Assembly (NCBI GenBank): GCA_946222435.1
Contig: CAMIOJ010000004.1
Coordinates: 1 to 21,688 of the forward strand
DNA from: an uncultured Micrococcus sp.
Lineage (GTDB): Bacteria; Actinomycetota; Actinomycetes; Actinomycetales; Micrococcaceae
Direction: 5' to 3'
DNA length: 21,688 bases
The translations under genes were made by a program, and so were the position numbers. The notes under the pieces are model-generated. The model was not told the DNA's origin. It saw only the letters and a program-made list of their open reading frames with translations, and searched no databases. Below are positions 13,048-20,647 of this stretch, one piece after another (within the stretch, counting starts at the first letter, position 1; every line of letters starts with the position of its first letter).

Positions 13048-13066
13048 GACTCCATCGTACGGAGTC
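13048..13066 (-). promoter_or_regulatory. palindrome touching the start codon of the coiled-coil gene
   Basis: GACTCC (13048-13053) and GGAGTC (13061-13066) form an inverted repeat around a 7-bp centre, immediately before the minus-strand ATG. It could be an operator or an RNA hairpin hiding the ribosome-binding site. Confidence 0.45.
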
Positions 13067-13302
13067 GTGTTGTCTACGTCGACGTCTCGCGTCGACTGAA
13101 AAGCATCGTCGCGGCGGAGCCGCGACCGCTCCCGTCTGCCGACGTGAGCAACCCCGAATCGAGTCCCAGACGGAGCAAGCTAAAGACTTAGCACGGCTAA
13201 GTGGCTTGAATCCTCGACTTGGCGCCGCGGATCGGGCACACTAAGAGTGTGGTCCCCGCACGAGGCGGGGTCGCTGCGCTGGGCTGGAAGGCAGGTGATC
13301 TG
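13067..13302. other. divergent intergenic region, candidate oriT
   Basis: Six inverted repeats lie between the coiled-coil gene and mobC: GTCGAC pair 13078-13096; 8-bp arms 13108-13126 (loop GGA); CCGTCTG/CAGACGG 13132-13173; ACTTAGC/GCTAAGT 13186-13202 (loop ACG); CACACT/AGTGTG 13237-13251; CCCCGC/GCGGGG 13254-13270. Relaxases act at an oriT that usually lies just upstream of mobC and contains such repeats next to the nick site. A mobC promoter is plausible at TTGGCG (13219-13224) and TAAGAG (13242-13247), spaced 17 bp. The nick position cannot be read from sequence alone. Confidence 0.5.
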
Positions 13303-13701
13303 ATGAGCGAGGAGGCTCCCAAGGGTCGCCTGTTCGCGCGACGTCGCCGGGCGAACGTCGACGGTGGGCGGCAGCACCGTCACGAGGTGAAGGTGTCGCC
13401 CGAGGAAGAAGGCATGTTGCTACGTCTCGCGGAGGCGCAGCACGTGACGATCCCGCGGCTGCTCGTCGAGTCCGCGCTGGCGTCCGCGACGTCGGAGACT
13501 CCCACCGAGCGGCGCAACGCGATGGCCGAGCTGTTCGCGCTGCACCGGCTGCTCGCGGCCGTCTCGAACAACGTCAACCAGATGGCTCGTGCGACCAACG
13601 CGACCGGCGAGGTGCAGGCGGAGATGAGCGCGACGCTCGACGCCGTGCGCCGTACCGCGGTGCGCATCGACGACGCGATCGACGGGCTGAGCCTGCCATG
13701 A
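13303..13701 (+). CDS. mobC: MobC-like mobilisation accessory protein
   Basis: 132 aa, ATG at 13303. A basic N-terminus (RLFARRRRANVDGGRQHRHE) precedes VKVSPEEEGMLLRLAEAQHVTIPRLLVESAL, a ribbon-helix-helix-like segment. The C-terminal half has the MobC family signature LFALHRLLAAVSNNVNQMAR followed by a helical region. MobC proteins bind oriT and help the relaxase open and nick the DNA. The stop overlaps the relaxase start (ATGA at 13698-13701), as usual for mobC-mobA pairs, so they are translated together. Confidence 0.85.
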   Translation: MSEEAPKGRLFARRRRANVDGGRQHRHEVKVSPEEEGMLLRLAEAQHVTIPRLLVESALASATSETPTERRNAMAELFALHRLLAAVSNNVNQMARATNATGEVQAEMSATLDAVRRTAVRIDDAIDGLSLP

Positions 13702-15407
13702 TGCCGAACGTTGTCCGCGGCGACAGGATGGCCGGACTGCTGACGTACCTGACCGGTCCGGGACGCGCGAACGAGCACACCGAACCTCACCTTGTCGCCG
13801 GTGACGAGGCGATGATGGCGTGGCACGACGACGACGAGCTAGGCCGCGATTCGGCACTGGCGATCGCGCGTCACCTCGACCGCCCGCGTACCGCGTACGA
13901 CGTGGACGTCAAGGGCGGCCACGTGTGGCACTGCTCGCTGTCTCTGCGAGCCGACGAGGGCGCCCTGACCGACGAGCAGTGGGGAGCGATCGCCCGCGAC
14001 TTCATCACCGCGATGGAGTTCGATGACAACGAGGGCACGAAGGCTCCGTGCCGGTGGGTTGCCGTGCGACATGGTGTGTCGAAGAACGGGAACGACCACA
14101 TCCACATCGCGGTGAATCTGGTGCGCGAGGACGGCACCAAGGCGTCGACGCACCACGACTTTCGACGCGCTCAGACAGCCGCTCGTGCACTCGAAGCTCG
14201 GTATGGGTTGGAGGAGTTGGAGTCGGTGCGCGCGGAGCGCTCGACGCGCGGGTACAACCCGGCCGAGCGCGAGGCGCAGGCACGTGCCCGTGCCCGCGCG
14301 AAGTACGAGCGCACGCGCACCAAGCAGGGCACCGAGATGCCGGCGTGGGAGCACCTGGAAGGAGCGGACCGGCAGGCGCGGATCGCGTCGGAGCTGCGCA
14401 CCGACCAGCCGCGCTACCTGCTCGCATTGAAGGTTCGCGGCTGCGCGACAGCGGCACAGGACGAGGCCGAGTTCGTGCGCCGGCTGCGGCGCGAAGGACT
14501 CATCGTTCGACCGCGGTTCGCGGACGGTCGCACCGACGTCATCACCGGCTTCTCGGTGGCCGAGCGGCCCGAGGCCGGGGAACGCCCGATCTGGTACGGC
14601 GGTGGTCAGCTCGGCCGCGACCTGGCGCTGCCTCGACTGCGCGACGGATGGCCGGACACGCCCAGCGGAGCGAGCGAGGCGGCCGCGGAGTGGAACGCGG
14701 CGAAGCGAGGCCGGCGCGTCGTCGCACCGGGACGTGAGACGGCCGAGCCTGACCCCGAGCTGTGGGACCGGCGCAACGAGGAGCTGCGCGCCCTCGTCGA
14801 TCGCCTGCGGGGCGTCGACGTCGACGACCGCGACACCTGGGCGACGGTGGCGAGGCAGACCGCGGGCGCTCTGGCCGCGTGGTCGAACGCGACCGAGGAG
14901 ACGCCCGGCGACCTCGCCGCGGCGGCCGACGCGCTGTCGCGCTCGGCGCAGACGCACGAGCGGACCGTACGCCCGCACAAGGCGGGCACGGTCGCCATCT
15001 CCGGGGCGGCGATGCTGCTCGCCAGCGCAGCGCGCGGCGGTCAGGGGACCGTGGCGCAAGCGGTCATGGTGCGGCAGCTCCTCCGGCTGACACAGGCCGT
15101 CTACGACGCCTCAGTGGCCGCCGGCCAGGCACGGCAGGCGAGGCTCCTCGCCGAGGACACCCGTGCGCGGCTCGTGCGGCTACGTGAGGCCCTGCCGGCA
15201 CCTGCCGCGGTGGGCGCGGCCACGCCGGCGGGCACGCCGTCGACGAGCCCGAAGCTCGACCCGGAGGCACAGGCCGTGCTCGACCGGCTACGCGCTGGGC
15301 AGGCGCACGACGCGACGCGCGCAGCGTCGCCGCTGCCCTCGAAGATCGAGCCAGCCAAGCGTGCAGAGACGATACGACCGGGCGCAGATCGCGGACCGGA
15401 ACGATAG
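13698..15407 (+). CDS. mobA: relaxase/mobilisation nuclease (MobA-like)
   Basis: 569 aa, ATG at 13698 (a second ATG follows at once). The N-terminal 250 residues are a relaxase domain: AGLLTYLTGPGR with candidate nucleophile Y17, HVWHCSLSL (75-83), and the metal-binding motif GNDHIHIAVN (H134, H136, N140). After that a charged RAxARAKYERTRTKQG segment and long helical parts lead to an alanine-rich C-terminus without a recognised helicase or primase motif. The enzyme nicks oriT and remains bound to the 5' end during transfer. It looks MOBP-like, from motif arrangement only. The absence of coupling-protein and type IV secretion genes makes the plasmid mobilisable and not self-transmissible. Confidence 0.88.
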   Translation: MMPNVVRGDRMAGLLTYLTGPGRANEHTEPHLVAGDEAMMAWHDDDELGRDSALAIARHLDRPRTAYDVDVKGGHVWHCSLSLRADEGALTDEQWGAIARDFITAMEFDDNEGTKAPCRWVAVRHGVSKNGNDHIHIAVNLVREDGTKASTHHDFRRAQTAARALEARYGLEELESVRAERSTRGYNPAEREAQARARARAKYERTRTKQGTEMPAWEHLEGADRQARIASELRTDQPRYLLALKVRGCATAAQDEAEFVRRLRREGLIVRPRFADGRTDVITGFSVAERPEAGERPIWYGGGQLGRDLALPRLRDGWPDTPSGASEAAAEWNAAKRGRRVVAPGRETAEPDPELWDRRNEELRALVDRLRGVDVDDRDTWATVARQTAGALAAWSNATEETPGDLAAAADALSRSAQTHERTVRPHKAGTVAISGAAMLLASAARGGQGTVAQAVMVRQLLRLTQAVYDASVAAGQARQARLLAEDTRARLVRLREALPAPAAVGAATPAGTPSTSPKLDPEAQAVLDRLRAGQAHDATRAASPLPSKIEPAKRAETIRPGADRGPER

Positions 15408-15422
15408 GAAGGAGGGCCGGTC

Positions 15423-15527
15423 ATGGCCGAGGAAACCGGCTCTTCGGACATTCGGTGGGGGTCATGGGGTGAGGGCATGTACCTGATGCCCGAGCCGACA
15501 GCCAACCGGACAGCTGTGTTGGTCTAA
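15423..15527 (+). CDS. 34-aa small ORF behind a strong ribosome-binding site
   Basis: The ATG at 15423 follows GGAAGGAGG, the best ribosome-binding site of the region, 15 bp after the relaxase stop. The product begins MAEETGSSDIRWGSWGEG and ends with TANRTAVLV. It is either a genuine small protein co-transcribed with mobA or the start of a gene that was cut off where the cargo begins. Coding density collapses just after it. Confidence 0.45.
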   Translation: MAEETGSSDIRWGSWGEGMYLMPEPTANRTAVLV

Positions 15528-15653
15528 CGCGGTGCCGTGCGATCGGTTCAATGCGAGTGCCCGCGCCTCCACAACAGTGGGCGGCGGCTTCAACTCAGAA
15601 GCGCGACCCCGAGCCCAGTCGCAGGCCCGCGCCATTGCGATGGGTGCGGCTCG
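15528..15653. other. gene-free junction between plasmid backbone and cargo
   Basis: I see no credible gene, and no repeat, att-like or IS terminal sequence. This stretch marks where compact plasmid gene order gives way to loosely spaced chromosome-like DNA. It is a likely recombination junction. Confidence 0.35.
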
Positions 15654-15974
15654 TCAGTTGGCGCCGGGGAGTCCTCGGGCTAGCGGGGACTGCAGCGGTG
15701 TGAGATGCGGGATCGGGATCGGCTTCGAACGCGTCGAGGCGACCTTCCCGCTCCGCTGCGCCATGGCAGTCAGTCGAACGTCTTCGCGCGTCGCGTGATG
15801 GCTGGCTCGCAGACCCGGCCGCATCCAGATCGCCTCGTACCCGCCGCTCGCCGCGCGCTCCACGTAGGCGATCAAGCGCTCGGCGCTTGCTTCGTCGATG
15901 CCGGCGTCGCACAGCCGCCAGGCGCCCTGGCCGAGCGGCTCGAACACCAGCCTTTGTTGATCTGCGGTGATCAT
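15654..15974 (-). CDS. hypothetical protein (106 aa)
   Basis: The start is ATG at 15974 with GGAGG just upstream on the minus strand; a longer open frame to 16031 lacks such a site. The sequence begins MITADQQRLVFEPLGQGAWRL, followed by CDAGIDEASAERLIAYVE and GGYEAIWMRPG, and ends with a basic tail containing KPIPIPHLTPL. Small proteins of this look are found in Micrococcales chromosomes, but I assign no function. The compact folded part is residues 1-60. It is the first cargo gene. Confidence 0.5.
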   Translation of the reverse strand: MITADQQRLVFEPLGQGAWRLCDAGIDEASAERLIAYVERAASGGYEAIWMRPGLRASHHATREDVRLTAMAQRSGKVASTRSKPIPIPHLTPLQSPLARGLPGAN

Positions 15975-16028
15975 CAGTACCTCCAGATCAACAATGCGCT
16001 GACAGCCGTCGTCTGCATCCCCCCTTGA

Positions 16029-16295
16029 CAACGACCCTGGCTAACGCACGTCCGGGCGCGCGACGAGGGAAGCCTGCACGTCGAATACGACGACGACGGT
16101 GCTCCGGAGCACGAGTACGCCGTACATGAGGTGACGCTAGTCCCGGTCCTTCTGCAGTGCTCCGTATATGAGTTGGTTCTCGACGGCGCATCCGATGAGC
16201 TCGCCGGACTCCCGAACGTTGAAGAGCGGGTCGGCGATTCGATCTACACCGACGCAGAGGACTACTACGTGACGGGACTGTGGGGCGACGATTGA
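16029..16295 (+). pseudogene. C-terminal remnant of an unknown gene
   Basis: The plus strand is open from 16029 to the stop at 16293-16295 with protein-like content: HVEYDDDGAPEHEYAVHEVT, then CSVYELVLDGASDEL, GLPNVEERVGDSIYTDAEDY and a final YYVTGLWGDD. There is no ATG and no ribosome-binding site at its beginning, so it is probably 5'-truncated. Acidic, no recognised family. The only internal GTG (about 16128) would give a 55-residue product. Confidence 0.35.
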
Positions 16296-16501
16296 CTCGT
16301 GCGAGCGCGCGGTAGAAGCTTGGTCGGTCGTACGCGGCGCCAGCTTCGGCCAGCCATGGGAAGTCAACGAGTAGGGGCACGCTTGACGACGCCCGGAAGA
16401 TCGCCCGCGACCTCCCGCTTGCGTTCGTCGCCCGCAAGGGGATCGGTGCAAGACGTCGCTGCTTTGGGTGGCTTGGTCAGTTCAGCCGTAGGGACGGTGC
16501 C

Positions 16502-17419
16502 TCACTTGAGTCCTGATCGCACGAAGGCGTCGACGACGTATCGCTGGAGGAACACGTAGATGAGCAGCACGGGCACGCAGGCGAGCCCGGCGGCGGCCAT
16601 CGTCGCGCCCCAGTTGTTTCCCTCGGCGCTCAAGAAGCTGCGCACGCCGACCTGGATGAGTGCATCGCCCTGGCGCATGATGAGCGTCGGCCAGAGGTAT
16701 TCGTTCCACGCCGAGATGAACGCCATGATCCCGAGCGCGGCGAGCGCCGGCTTCATGTTGGGCACGACGACGGTCCAGAGCGTGGCCCAGCTCGAGCGCC
16801 CGTCGAGGTGTGCGGCTTCGATCAGCTCGCGGGGGAAGGCGCGCATGTGCTGCACCATGAGCAGCACGGCGAAGGCTCCGGCGAGCTGGGGGATCACGAC
16901 GCCCCCGACGGTGCCGAGCAGGCCCATCTGCGACACGAGCACATAGTTGGGGATCATCGTGACCTGGAACGGCACGAGCCACGACCCGATGAAGAGGAAC
17001 ATGAGCAGCTTGCGCCCGCGGAAGTCCCACATGGCGAACCCGTAGGCGGCGAGCACGGCGATGAGCAGCTGCGCCACGGCGAGCATGATCGACATCGCGA
17101 AGGTGTTCCACAGCATGTTGCCGATGGGGATGGTGTTCCACACGTAGGCGAAGTTCTCGAGGCTGAGCGGCCAGGGCAGCAGCGTCTGGTCGAGCGCGTT
17201 CTCGGGGGCGCGGAAGGCGGTGGCGAACATCCAGTACACGGGGAAGACACTGAACAGCGCGAGCATGATCAGCACGACGTGGCCGGCGATGGTGCCGAGG
17301 CGGGTGCGGGATGCCACGGCGACATCTTCCGCCGAAGCGGAAGCCGCCCGCACGCGAGCGCCCTTGTGCAGCACGGTGTCGGCGGCGAGCGCCGGCCCGG
17401 TGACGGTGACGAATGACAT
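16502..17419 (-). CDS. ABC transporter permease, UgpE/MalG type
   Basis: 305 aa, ATG at 17419 behind TAGGACC. About six transmembrane helices follow a 40-residue cytoplasmic N-terminus. The EAA loop that contacts the ATPase reads FPRELIEAAHLDGRSSWATLWTVVVP, and the C-terminal AWNEYLWPTLIM segment is typical of CUT1-family inner permeases for sugars or glycerol-3-phosphate. It lies 8 bp downstream of its partner permease. It is the last gene of the operon, and no solute-binding protein or ATP-binding subunit is present in the window. Transport would therefore depend on host subunits, or the operon is a non-functional fragment. Confidence 0.85.
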   Translation of the reverse strand: MSFVTVTGPALAADTVLHKGARVRAASASAEDVAVASRTRLGTIAGHVVLIMLALFSVFPVYWMFATAFRAPENALDQTLLPWPLSLENFAYVWNTIPIGNMLWNTFAMSIMLAVAQLLIAVLAAYGFAMWDFRGRKLLMFLFIGSWLVPFQVTMIPNYVLVSQMGLLGTVGGVVIPQLAGAFAVLLMVQHMRAFPRELIEAAHLDGRSSWATLWTVVVPNMKPALAALGIMAFISAWNEYLWPTLIMRQGDALIQVGVRSFLSAEGNNWGATMAAAGLACVPVLLIYVFLQRYVVDAFVRSGLK

Positions 17420-17427
17420 GGGTGGTC

Positions 17428-18408
17428 CTAGTTGTCGTAGAAGCTGAGCCGCTCCTGCAGCTCGAGGAAGATGAGTGCGATCACGCCGAACCCGACGAAG
17501 AAGATCACCCCGGCCGCCGACGAGATGCCCACGTCGAAGTTCTGGAACCCGAACTGGTACAGCAGGTAGTAGATGTTCGTGGTTGAGTTGGTGGGCCCGC
17601 CCTGGGTGAGCAGGTCGATGATCGGGTAGGTCCACTGCGCGGCGAGGAGGATCGTCATGAGCGACAGGAAGACCAGGGTCGGTGAGAGCAGCGGCAAGGT
17701 GATGCGTCCGAAGATGCGGCCGGCGCCGGCACCGTCGAGTGCGGCGGCTTGACCGTATTCGGGGCTGATGCCGGCGAAGCCGGCGGCGATCACGAGCACG
17801 CCGAAGCCCAGCATCTGCCACCCGACGATGACGATGACGGCCCAGATGGCGAGGTCGGGGTCGCGGAAGACGTTCGGCATGTCGACGCCGAAGTGCGCGA
17901 GCACGGTGGCGAATGCCCCCTGCTCGGCGAACAGCCACCGCCACACGGCGCTGGTGGCGACGGGGGTGATGAGGAACGGCACGAAGATCAGCGCCTGATA
18001 GAAGGTGCGCATTCGCCCCCGCACCTGCCGTGACATGACGGCGATCGCGATCGGCAGCACGAGCGAGAAGACGAAGAACGCGGCGATGTAGACGACGGTG
18101 TTCAGCAGCGCGGTGTGCAGCTCGGGCAGCGCCAGCACCTCGGCGTAGTTCGACCCGCCGACGAACGTCTTGGGGCTTGTGGGCAGCAGGTTCCAGTCGT
18201 AGAACGACAGGCCGAACGTCTGGGCGAGGGGACTGTAGGTCCAGAGGATGAGGAACGCGGTGCCCGGCAGCACATACAGGTAGGGCAGCAGGCTCTGGGG
18301 CCGAAAGCGCGAGCGGCGCACGACGGGCGCGGATGCCTCGGCCGGAGCCGCGCCCGCTCCCTCGGCCGGCGCAGCGGCGGCCGAGGGAGCGGAGACGGTG
18401 ACGAACAT
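17428..18408 (-). CDS. ABC transporter permease, UgpA/MalF type
   Basis: 326 aa, ATG at 18408. An Ala/Pro/Glu-rich N-terminus of about 30 residues precedes six transmembrane helices, starting SLLPYLYVLPGTAFLILWTY. The EAA loop is ISPEYGQAAALDGAGAGRIFGRITLP, and TQGGPTNSTTNIYYLLYQFGF is the periplasmic loop common in CUT1 sugar permeases. It forms a heterodimer with the following permease gene. It follows the metallophosphoesterase by 7 bp, which suggests one transcript and hints at a phosphorylated or phosphodiester substrate such as glycerol-3-phosphate or glycerophosphodiesters (inference). Confidence 0.85.
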   Translation of the reverse strand: MFVTVSAPSAAAAPAEGAGAAPAEASAPVVRRSRFRPQSLLPYLYVLPGTAFLILWTYSPLAQTFGLSFYDWNLLPTSPKTFVGGSNYAEVLALPELHTALLNTVVYIAAFFVFSLVLPIAIAVMSRQVRGRMRTFYQALIFVPFLITPVATSAVWRWLFAEQGAFATVLAHFGVDMPNVFRDPDLAIWAVIVIVGWQMLGFGVLVIAAGFAGISPEYGQAAALDGAGAGRIFGRITLPLLSPTLVFLSLMTILLAAQWTYPIIDLLTQGGPTNSTTNIYYLLYQFGFQNFDVGISSAAGVIFFVGFGVIALIFLELQERLSFYDN

Positions 18409-18415
18409 GGGCTGA

Positions 18416-19321
18416 CTACTCTCCCGCCGACGCGTTGACGGCGGCGAGCTGCTCGTCGGGGGTCATGTTCATGAACGCCTCGAGCATCTCGGGAGTCATC
18501 TTCCAGACGGTCGGGAACTGCCCGATCGGCACGACGGAGTGCAGCACCCGGTCGCCGTAGACGTGCACGAGGTTGTAGGACTGGCCGCCGTCCTGGCCGC
18601 GGGCACCGGGGTAGGCGACGGCGAGGTCCTGCGTGTAGCAGGTCGCCGACGCGACCGACACGGGCACGCCCGCGAACGTGCTGGTGGTCGAGTAGTGCAG
18701 GTGACCGCCCAGGATGCCGCGCACGTCGGTGCCCCGGATGACCTCGGCGAGGCGCTCCTGGTCGCGCAGCTCGATCAGGGCGACGAGCCCGATCGGGCTC
18801 GGCACGGGCGGGTGGTGCAGCGCGATGAGGGTGCCGTCGGGCGCGGGGACTTCGAGCTCGCGGCGCAGCCACGCCAACTGCTCGTCGCTGATCTCGCCGT
18901 GGTGCTGCCCGGGCACCGTCGAGTCGAGCGCGATGATGCGCAGACCGTTGACGTCGTAGACGCGGTCGACGGGCTCGGACTGGTCGGCCTCCTCGTCGAG
19001 CAGGCCGCGGCGGAACGCGACGCGCTCGTCGTGATTGCCCATCACCCAGATCACCTGGGCACCGAGCTTCTCGGCGGCGGGCTCGACGATGGCCCGCAGG
19101 CGCTCGTAGGCGTCGGGGCGGCCGGTGTCGGCGAGGTCGCCGGTGAACACGATCGCTTCGGGGCGGGCGTTGGCCTTGGTGAAGCCGTCGAACAGCTCTG
19201 CGAGGTTCTTGTCACTGTCGATGCGCTCGTGCAGCAGGTCGCCGTCGCCCACGAAGTGGGTGTCAGAGACATGCAGGATGAAGTGCTCGGGAGCGGGATG
19301 CTGGCTCGCGATGTGCGACAT
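18416..19321 (-). CDS. metallophosphoesterase (CpdA/GpdQ-like phosphodiesterase)
   Basis: 301 aa, ATG at 19321. It has the full calcineurin-like metallophosphatase motif set in order: SDTHF (D20, H22), FTGDLADTG (D62), VMGNHDER (N96, H97, D98), ALHHPP (H169) and GGHLH (H207, H209). Family members hydrolyse cyclic nucleotides or glycerophosphodiesters with a binuclear metal centre. The adjacent sugar/glycerol-phosphate-type permeases favour glycerophosphodiester use, but cAMP hydrolysis cannot be excluded. There is no signal peptide, so the enzyme is cytoplasmic. Confidence 0.88.
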   Translation of the reverse strand: MSHIASQHPAPEHFILHVSDTHFVGDGDLLHERIDSDKNLAELFDGFTKANARPEAIVFTGDLADTGRPDAYERLRAIVEPAAEKLGAQVIWVMGNHDERVAFRRGLLDEEADQSEPVDRVYDVNGLRIIALDSTVPGQHHGEISDEQLAWLRRELEVPAPDGTLIALHHPPVPSPIGLVALIELRDQERLAEVIRGTDVRGILGGHLHYSTTSTFAGVPVSVASATCYTQDLAVAYPGARGQDGGQSYNLVHVYGDRVLHSVVPIGQFPTVWKMTPEMLEAFMNMTPDEQLAAVNASAGE

Positions 19322-19339
19322 GGTGTGTGTTCCTTCCGA

Positions 19340-19609
19340 TCAGACCGCGGTGGCGGCGGGGTCGATGATCACGGCGGTGAGACGCTCGAGCTCGGTGGGG
19401 GTGAGTCCGTGGGCGAGGAGGTAGGCGCTGATCGACCCGTGCTCGCGGTCGATGCGCTCGAGCAGCGCCTCGAGCACCTCGGCGGGGCTCTCGGTGATGA
19501 GTTCGACCATTCCCGCGGTCAGTTCGATGCCGCGCTGTTCGAAGACGGCGGTCATCGCGTCTGACCACTCGCCGCGCAGGTTCTCGGCGGTGGCGGCGTA
19601 GTCGGCCAC
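19340..19609 (-). pseudogene. protein-tyrosine phosphatase (Y_phosphatase3 type), C-terminal remnant
   Basis: 89 residues from the GTG at 19609; the frame stays open back to about 19690. VDRDDVVADYAATAENLRGE, AEVLEALLERIDREHGSISAYLLAHGLTPTELERL is the C-terminal part of actinobacterial tyrosine/serine phosphatases. The active-site loop HCxAGKDRTG, expected about 20 residues upstream of VDRDD, is absent. Sequence before about 19650 (EHFLSLRSPRRSLEGAL) no longer matches. The gene therefore lost its N-terminal two thirds, including catalysis, at the cargo boundary. It was probably the first gene of the phosphatase-phosphodiesterase-permease operon. Confidence 0.7.
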
Positions 19610-19710
19610 GACGTCGTCGCGGTCGACCCCGAGCGCACCCTCAAGGGAGCGGCGCGGGCTGCGCAGGCTGAGGAAATGTTCCGCGACTGATCATTTGATA
19701 GTTCAACAAC

Positions 19711-19750
19711 ACGGCCCGGGCCCTCCTGGAGGAGAGAGGACCCGGGCCGT
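19711..19750. terminator. intrinsic terminator between the truncated operon and the EEP gene
   Basis: ACGGCCCGGG (19711-19720) pairs with CCCGGGCCGT (19741-19750), and weaker pairing continues inside. On the plus strand it is followed by CTTTT. It lies 15 bp past the stop of the minus-strand gene ending at 19766 and probably terminates it. Confidence 0.75.
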
Positions 19751-19765
19751 AGCTTTTGGTTCGAA

Positions 19766-20647
19766 TTATGCCCAGGCCGTCGGCTTGTCCAGCGCGTTCA
19801 GTTCAATCTCGGCGAGGACTCCGTAGTGGTCGCTTGCCGTCGGATACTCGTTGAACACAACCTTGCTCGAGTTGATGACACTCTCGACCGTGAGGTGGTT
19901 TTCCGTCGAGCCGGCGAGTACATAATCGATGCGGCGGTGGTGGGGTTCCTGCACCACGTAGTTCGGAACAATTCCCTGAGCGTCGGTCACGCTTCGGGCG
20001 ACCCACGGGCTATCGGTGGTCCAGGTGTAGCCGGGGCCACCGTCTCCGGCAATTGCCCAGGTGTCGCGGAAGGCGGCGCTGCGGCCGTTGATGGCTGATT
20101 TGCCGGTGTAGAACCGCATGCAGTCCTGGTCGGGAGCGGCGTCAAAGTCGCCCGCAATAATCGTGGGGGCCTCTTGACGGCGCTTTTCTTCAAGTTCAGT
20201 GACGAACAGCGCCTGCTCCACACGAGCGGCCTCGTCGGTGAACTTGAAGCTCGGGCGCGGGCCGAGGAAGAGCATGTCCACGCCGATGGGCAGTGACAGC
20301 ACGGCTTCCCATACATAGGGTCCGTCGGCTGCGGGAAGCTTGTGGGTGGTAATGCTCTTGGGTTCCCAGCGCGTACCAACGGCGGTTCCCCAGAGGGGCC
20401 ACTCGAAGTCAGCGAAGTCGGATGCGTGGGCAGCGAAGTCGGATGCGTGGTGCCAGTGGAGGCTCGAGTTTTCCTTTACGAGCTGGAAGACATCGCGCTC
20501 CGGGGTGCGGAGGACTTCCTGCAGGAAGACAATGTCGGCGTCGTGCTCTTCGAGGCCTTTAAGTAGGAGCGCGTCGCGCTTTTGCTGATCGCGGGGGGCG
20601 AGCCAAATGTTCAGTGTCAGTACCCGTAGGTTCATTTTTTTGTTCAT
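19766..20647 (-). CDS. endonuclease/exonuclease/phosphatase (EEP) family protein
   Basis: 293 aa from the ATG at 20647 (ATG at 20635 is an alternative; both lack a clear ribosome-binding site). EEP motifs are LRVLTLNIW (N13), IVFLQEV (E44), IIAGDFDAAPD (D167), RRIDYVL (D241) and SDHYGV (D273, H274). Asp169 replaces the usual asparagine of GDFN. No signal peptide is present. The fold covers DNA repair nucleases, sphingomyelinase-like and inositol phosphatases; substrate unknown. It is clearly less GC-rich than its neighbours and probably has a separate origin. An exact 7-residue duplication (HASDFAA/HASDFAD, residues 67-80) comes from a 21-bp tandem repeat. Confidence 0.85.
   Translation of the reverse strand: MNKKMNLRVLTLNIWLAPRDQQKRDALLLKGLEEHDADIVFLQEVLRTPERDVFQLVKENSSLHWHHASDFAAHASDFADFEWPLWGTAVGTRWEPKSITTHKLPAADGPYVWEAVLSLPIGVDMLFLGPRPSFKFTDEAARVEQALFVTELEEKRRQEAPTIIAGDFDAAPDQDCMRFYTGKSAINGRSAAFRDTWAIAGDGGPGYTWTTDSPWVARSVTDAQGIVPNYVVQEPHHRRIDYVLAGSTENHLTVESVINSSKVVFNEYPTASDHYGVLAEIELNALDKPTAWA
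20410..20451. repeat. 21-bp tandem duplication inside the EEP gene
   Basis: Two adjacent 21-bp copies of CAGCGAAGTCGGATGCGTGG plus one base (20410-20430 and 20431-20451) differ only in the last base. The duplication keeps the frame and adds seven residues. Near-identity implies a recent slippage event. Confidence 0.85.

Noticed and set aside
12413..13191. Overlapping plus-strand frames across the coiled-coil gene
   Set aside because: Composition is Arg/Ser/Ala-rich and without domains. The minus-strand gene has coherent helical content and proper codon-position bias.
13839..15059. 406-codon minus-strand frame opposite the relaxase gene
   Set aside because: Antisense shadow of a recognised relaxase; the translation shows no domain.
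16300..16437. Minus-strand segment reading LLVDFPWLAEAGAAYDRPSF
   Set aside because: It looks protein-like but is short, has no supported start, and continues into unrelated sequence. It could be a remnant of a lost gene, but I could not support an entry.
16380..16506. Plus-strand segment reading TLDDARKIARDLPLAFVARK
   Set aside because: Brief, with no start or known family, and it runs into the permease 3' end. Treated as chance or decayed sequence.
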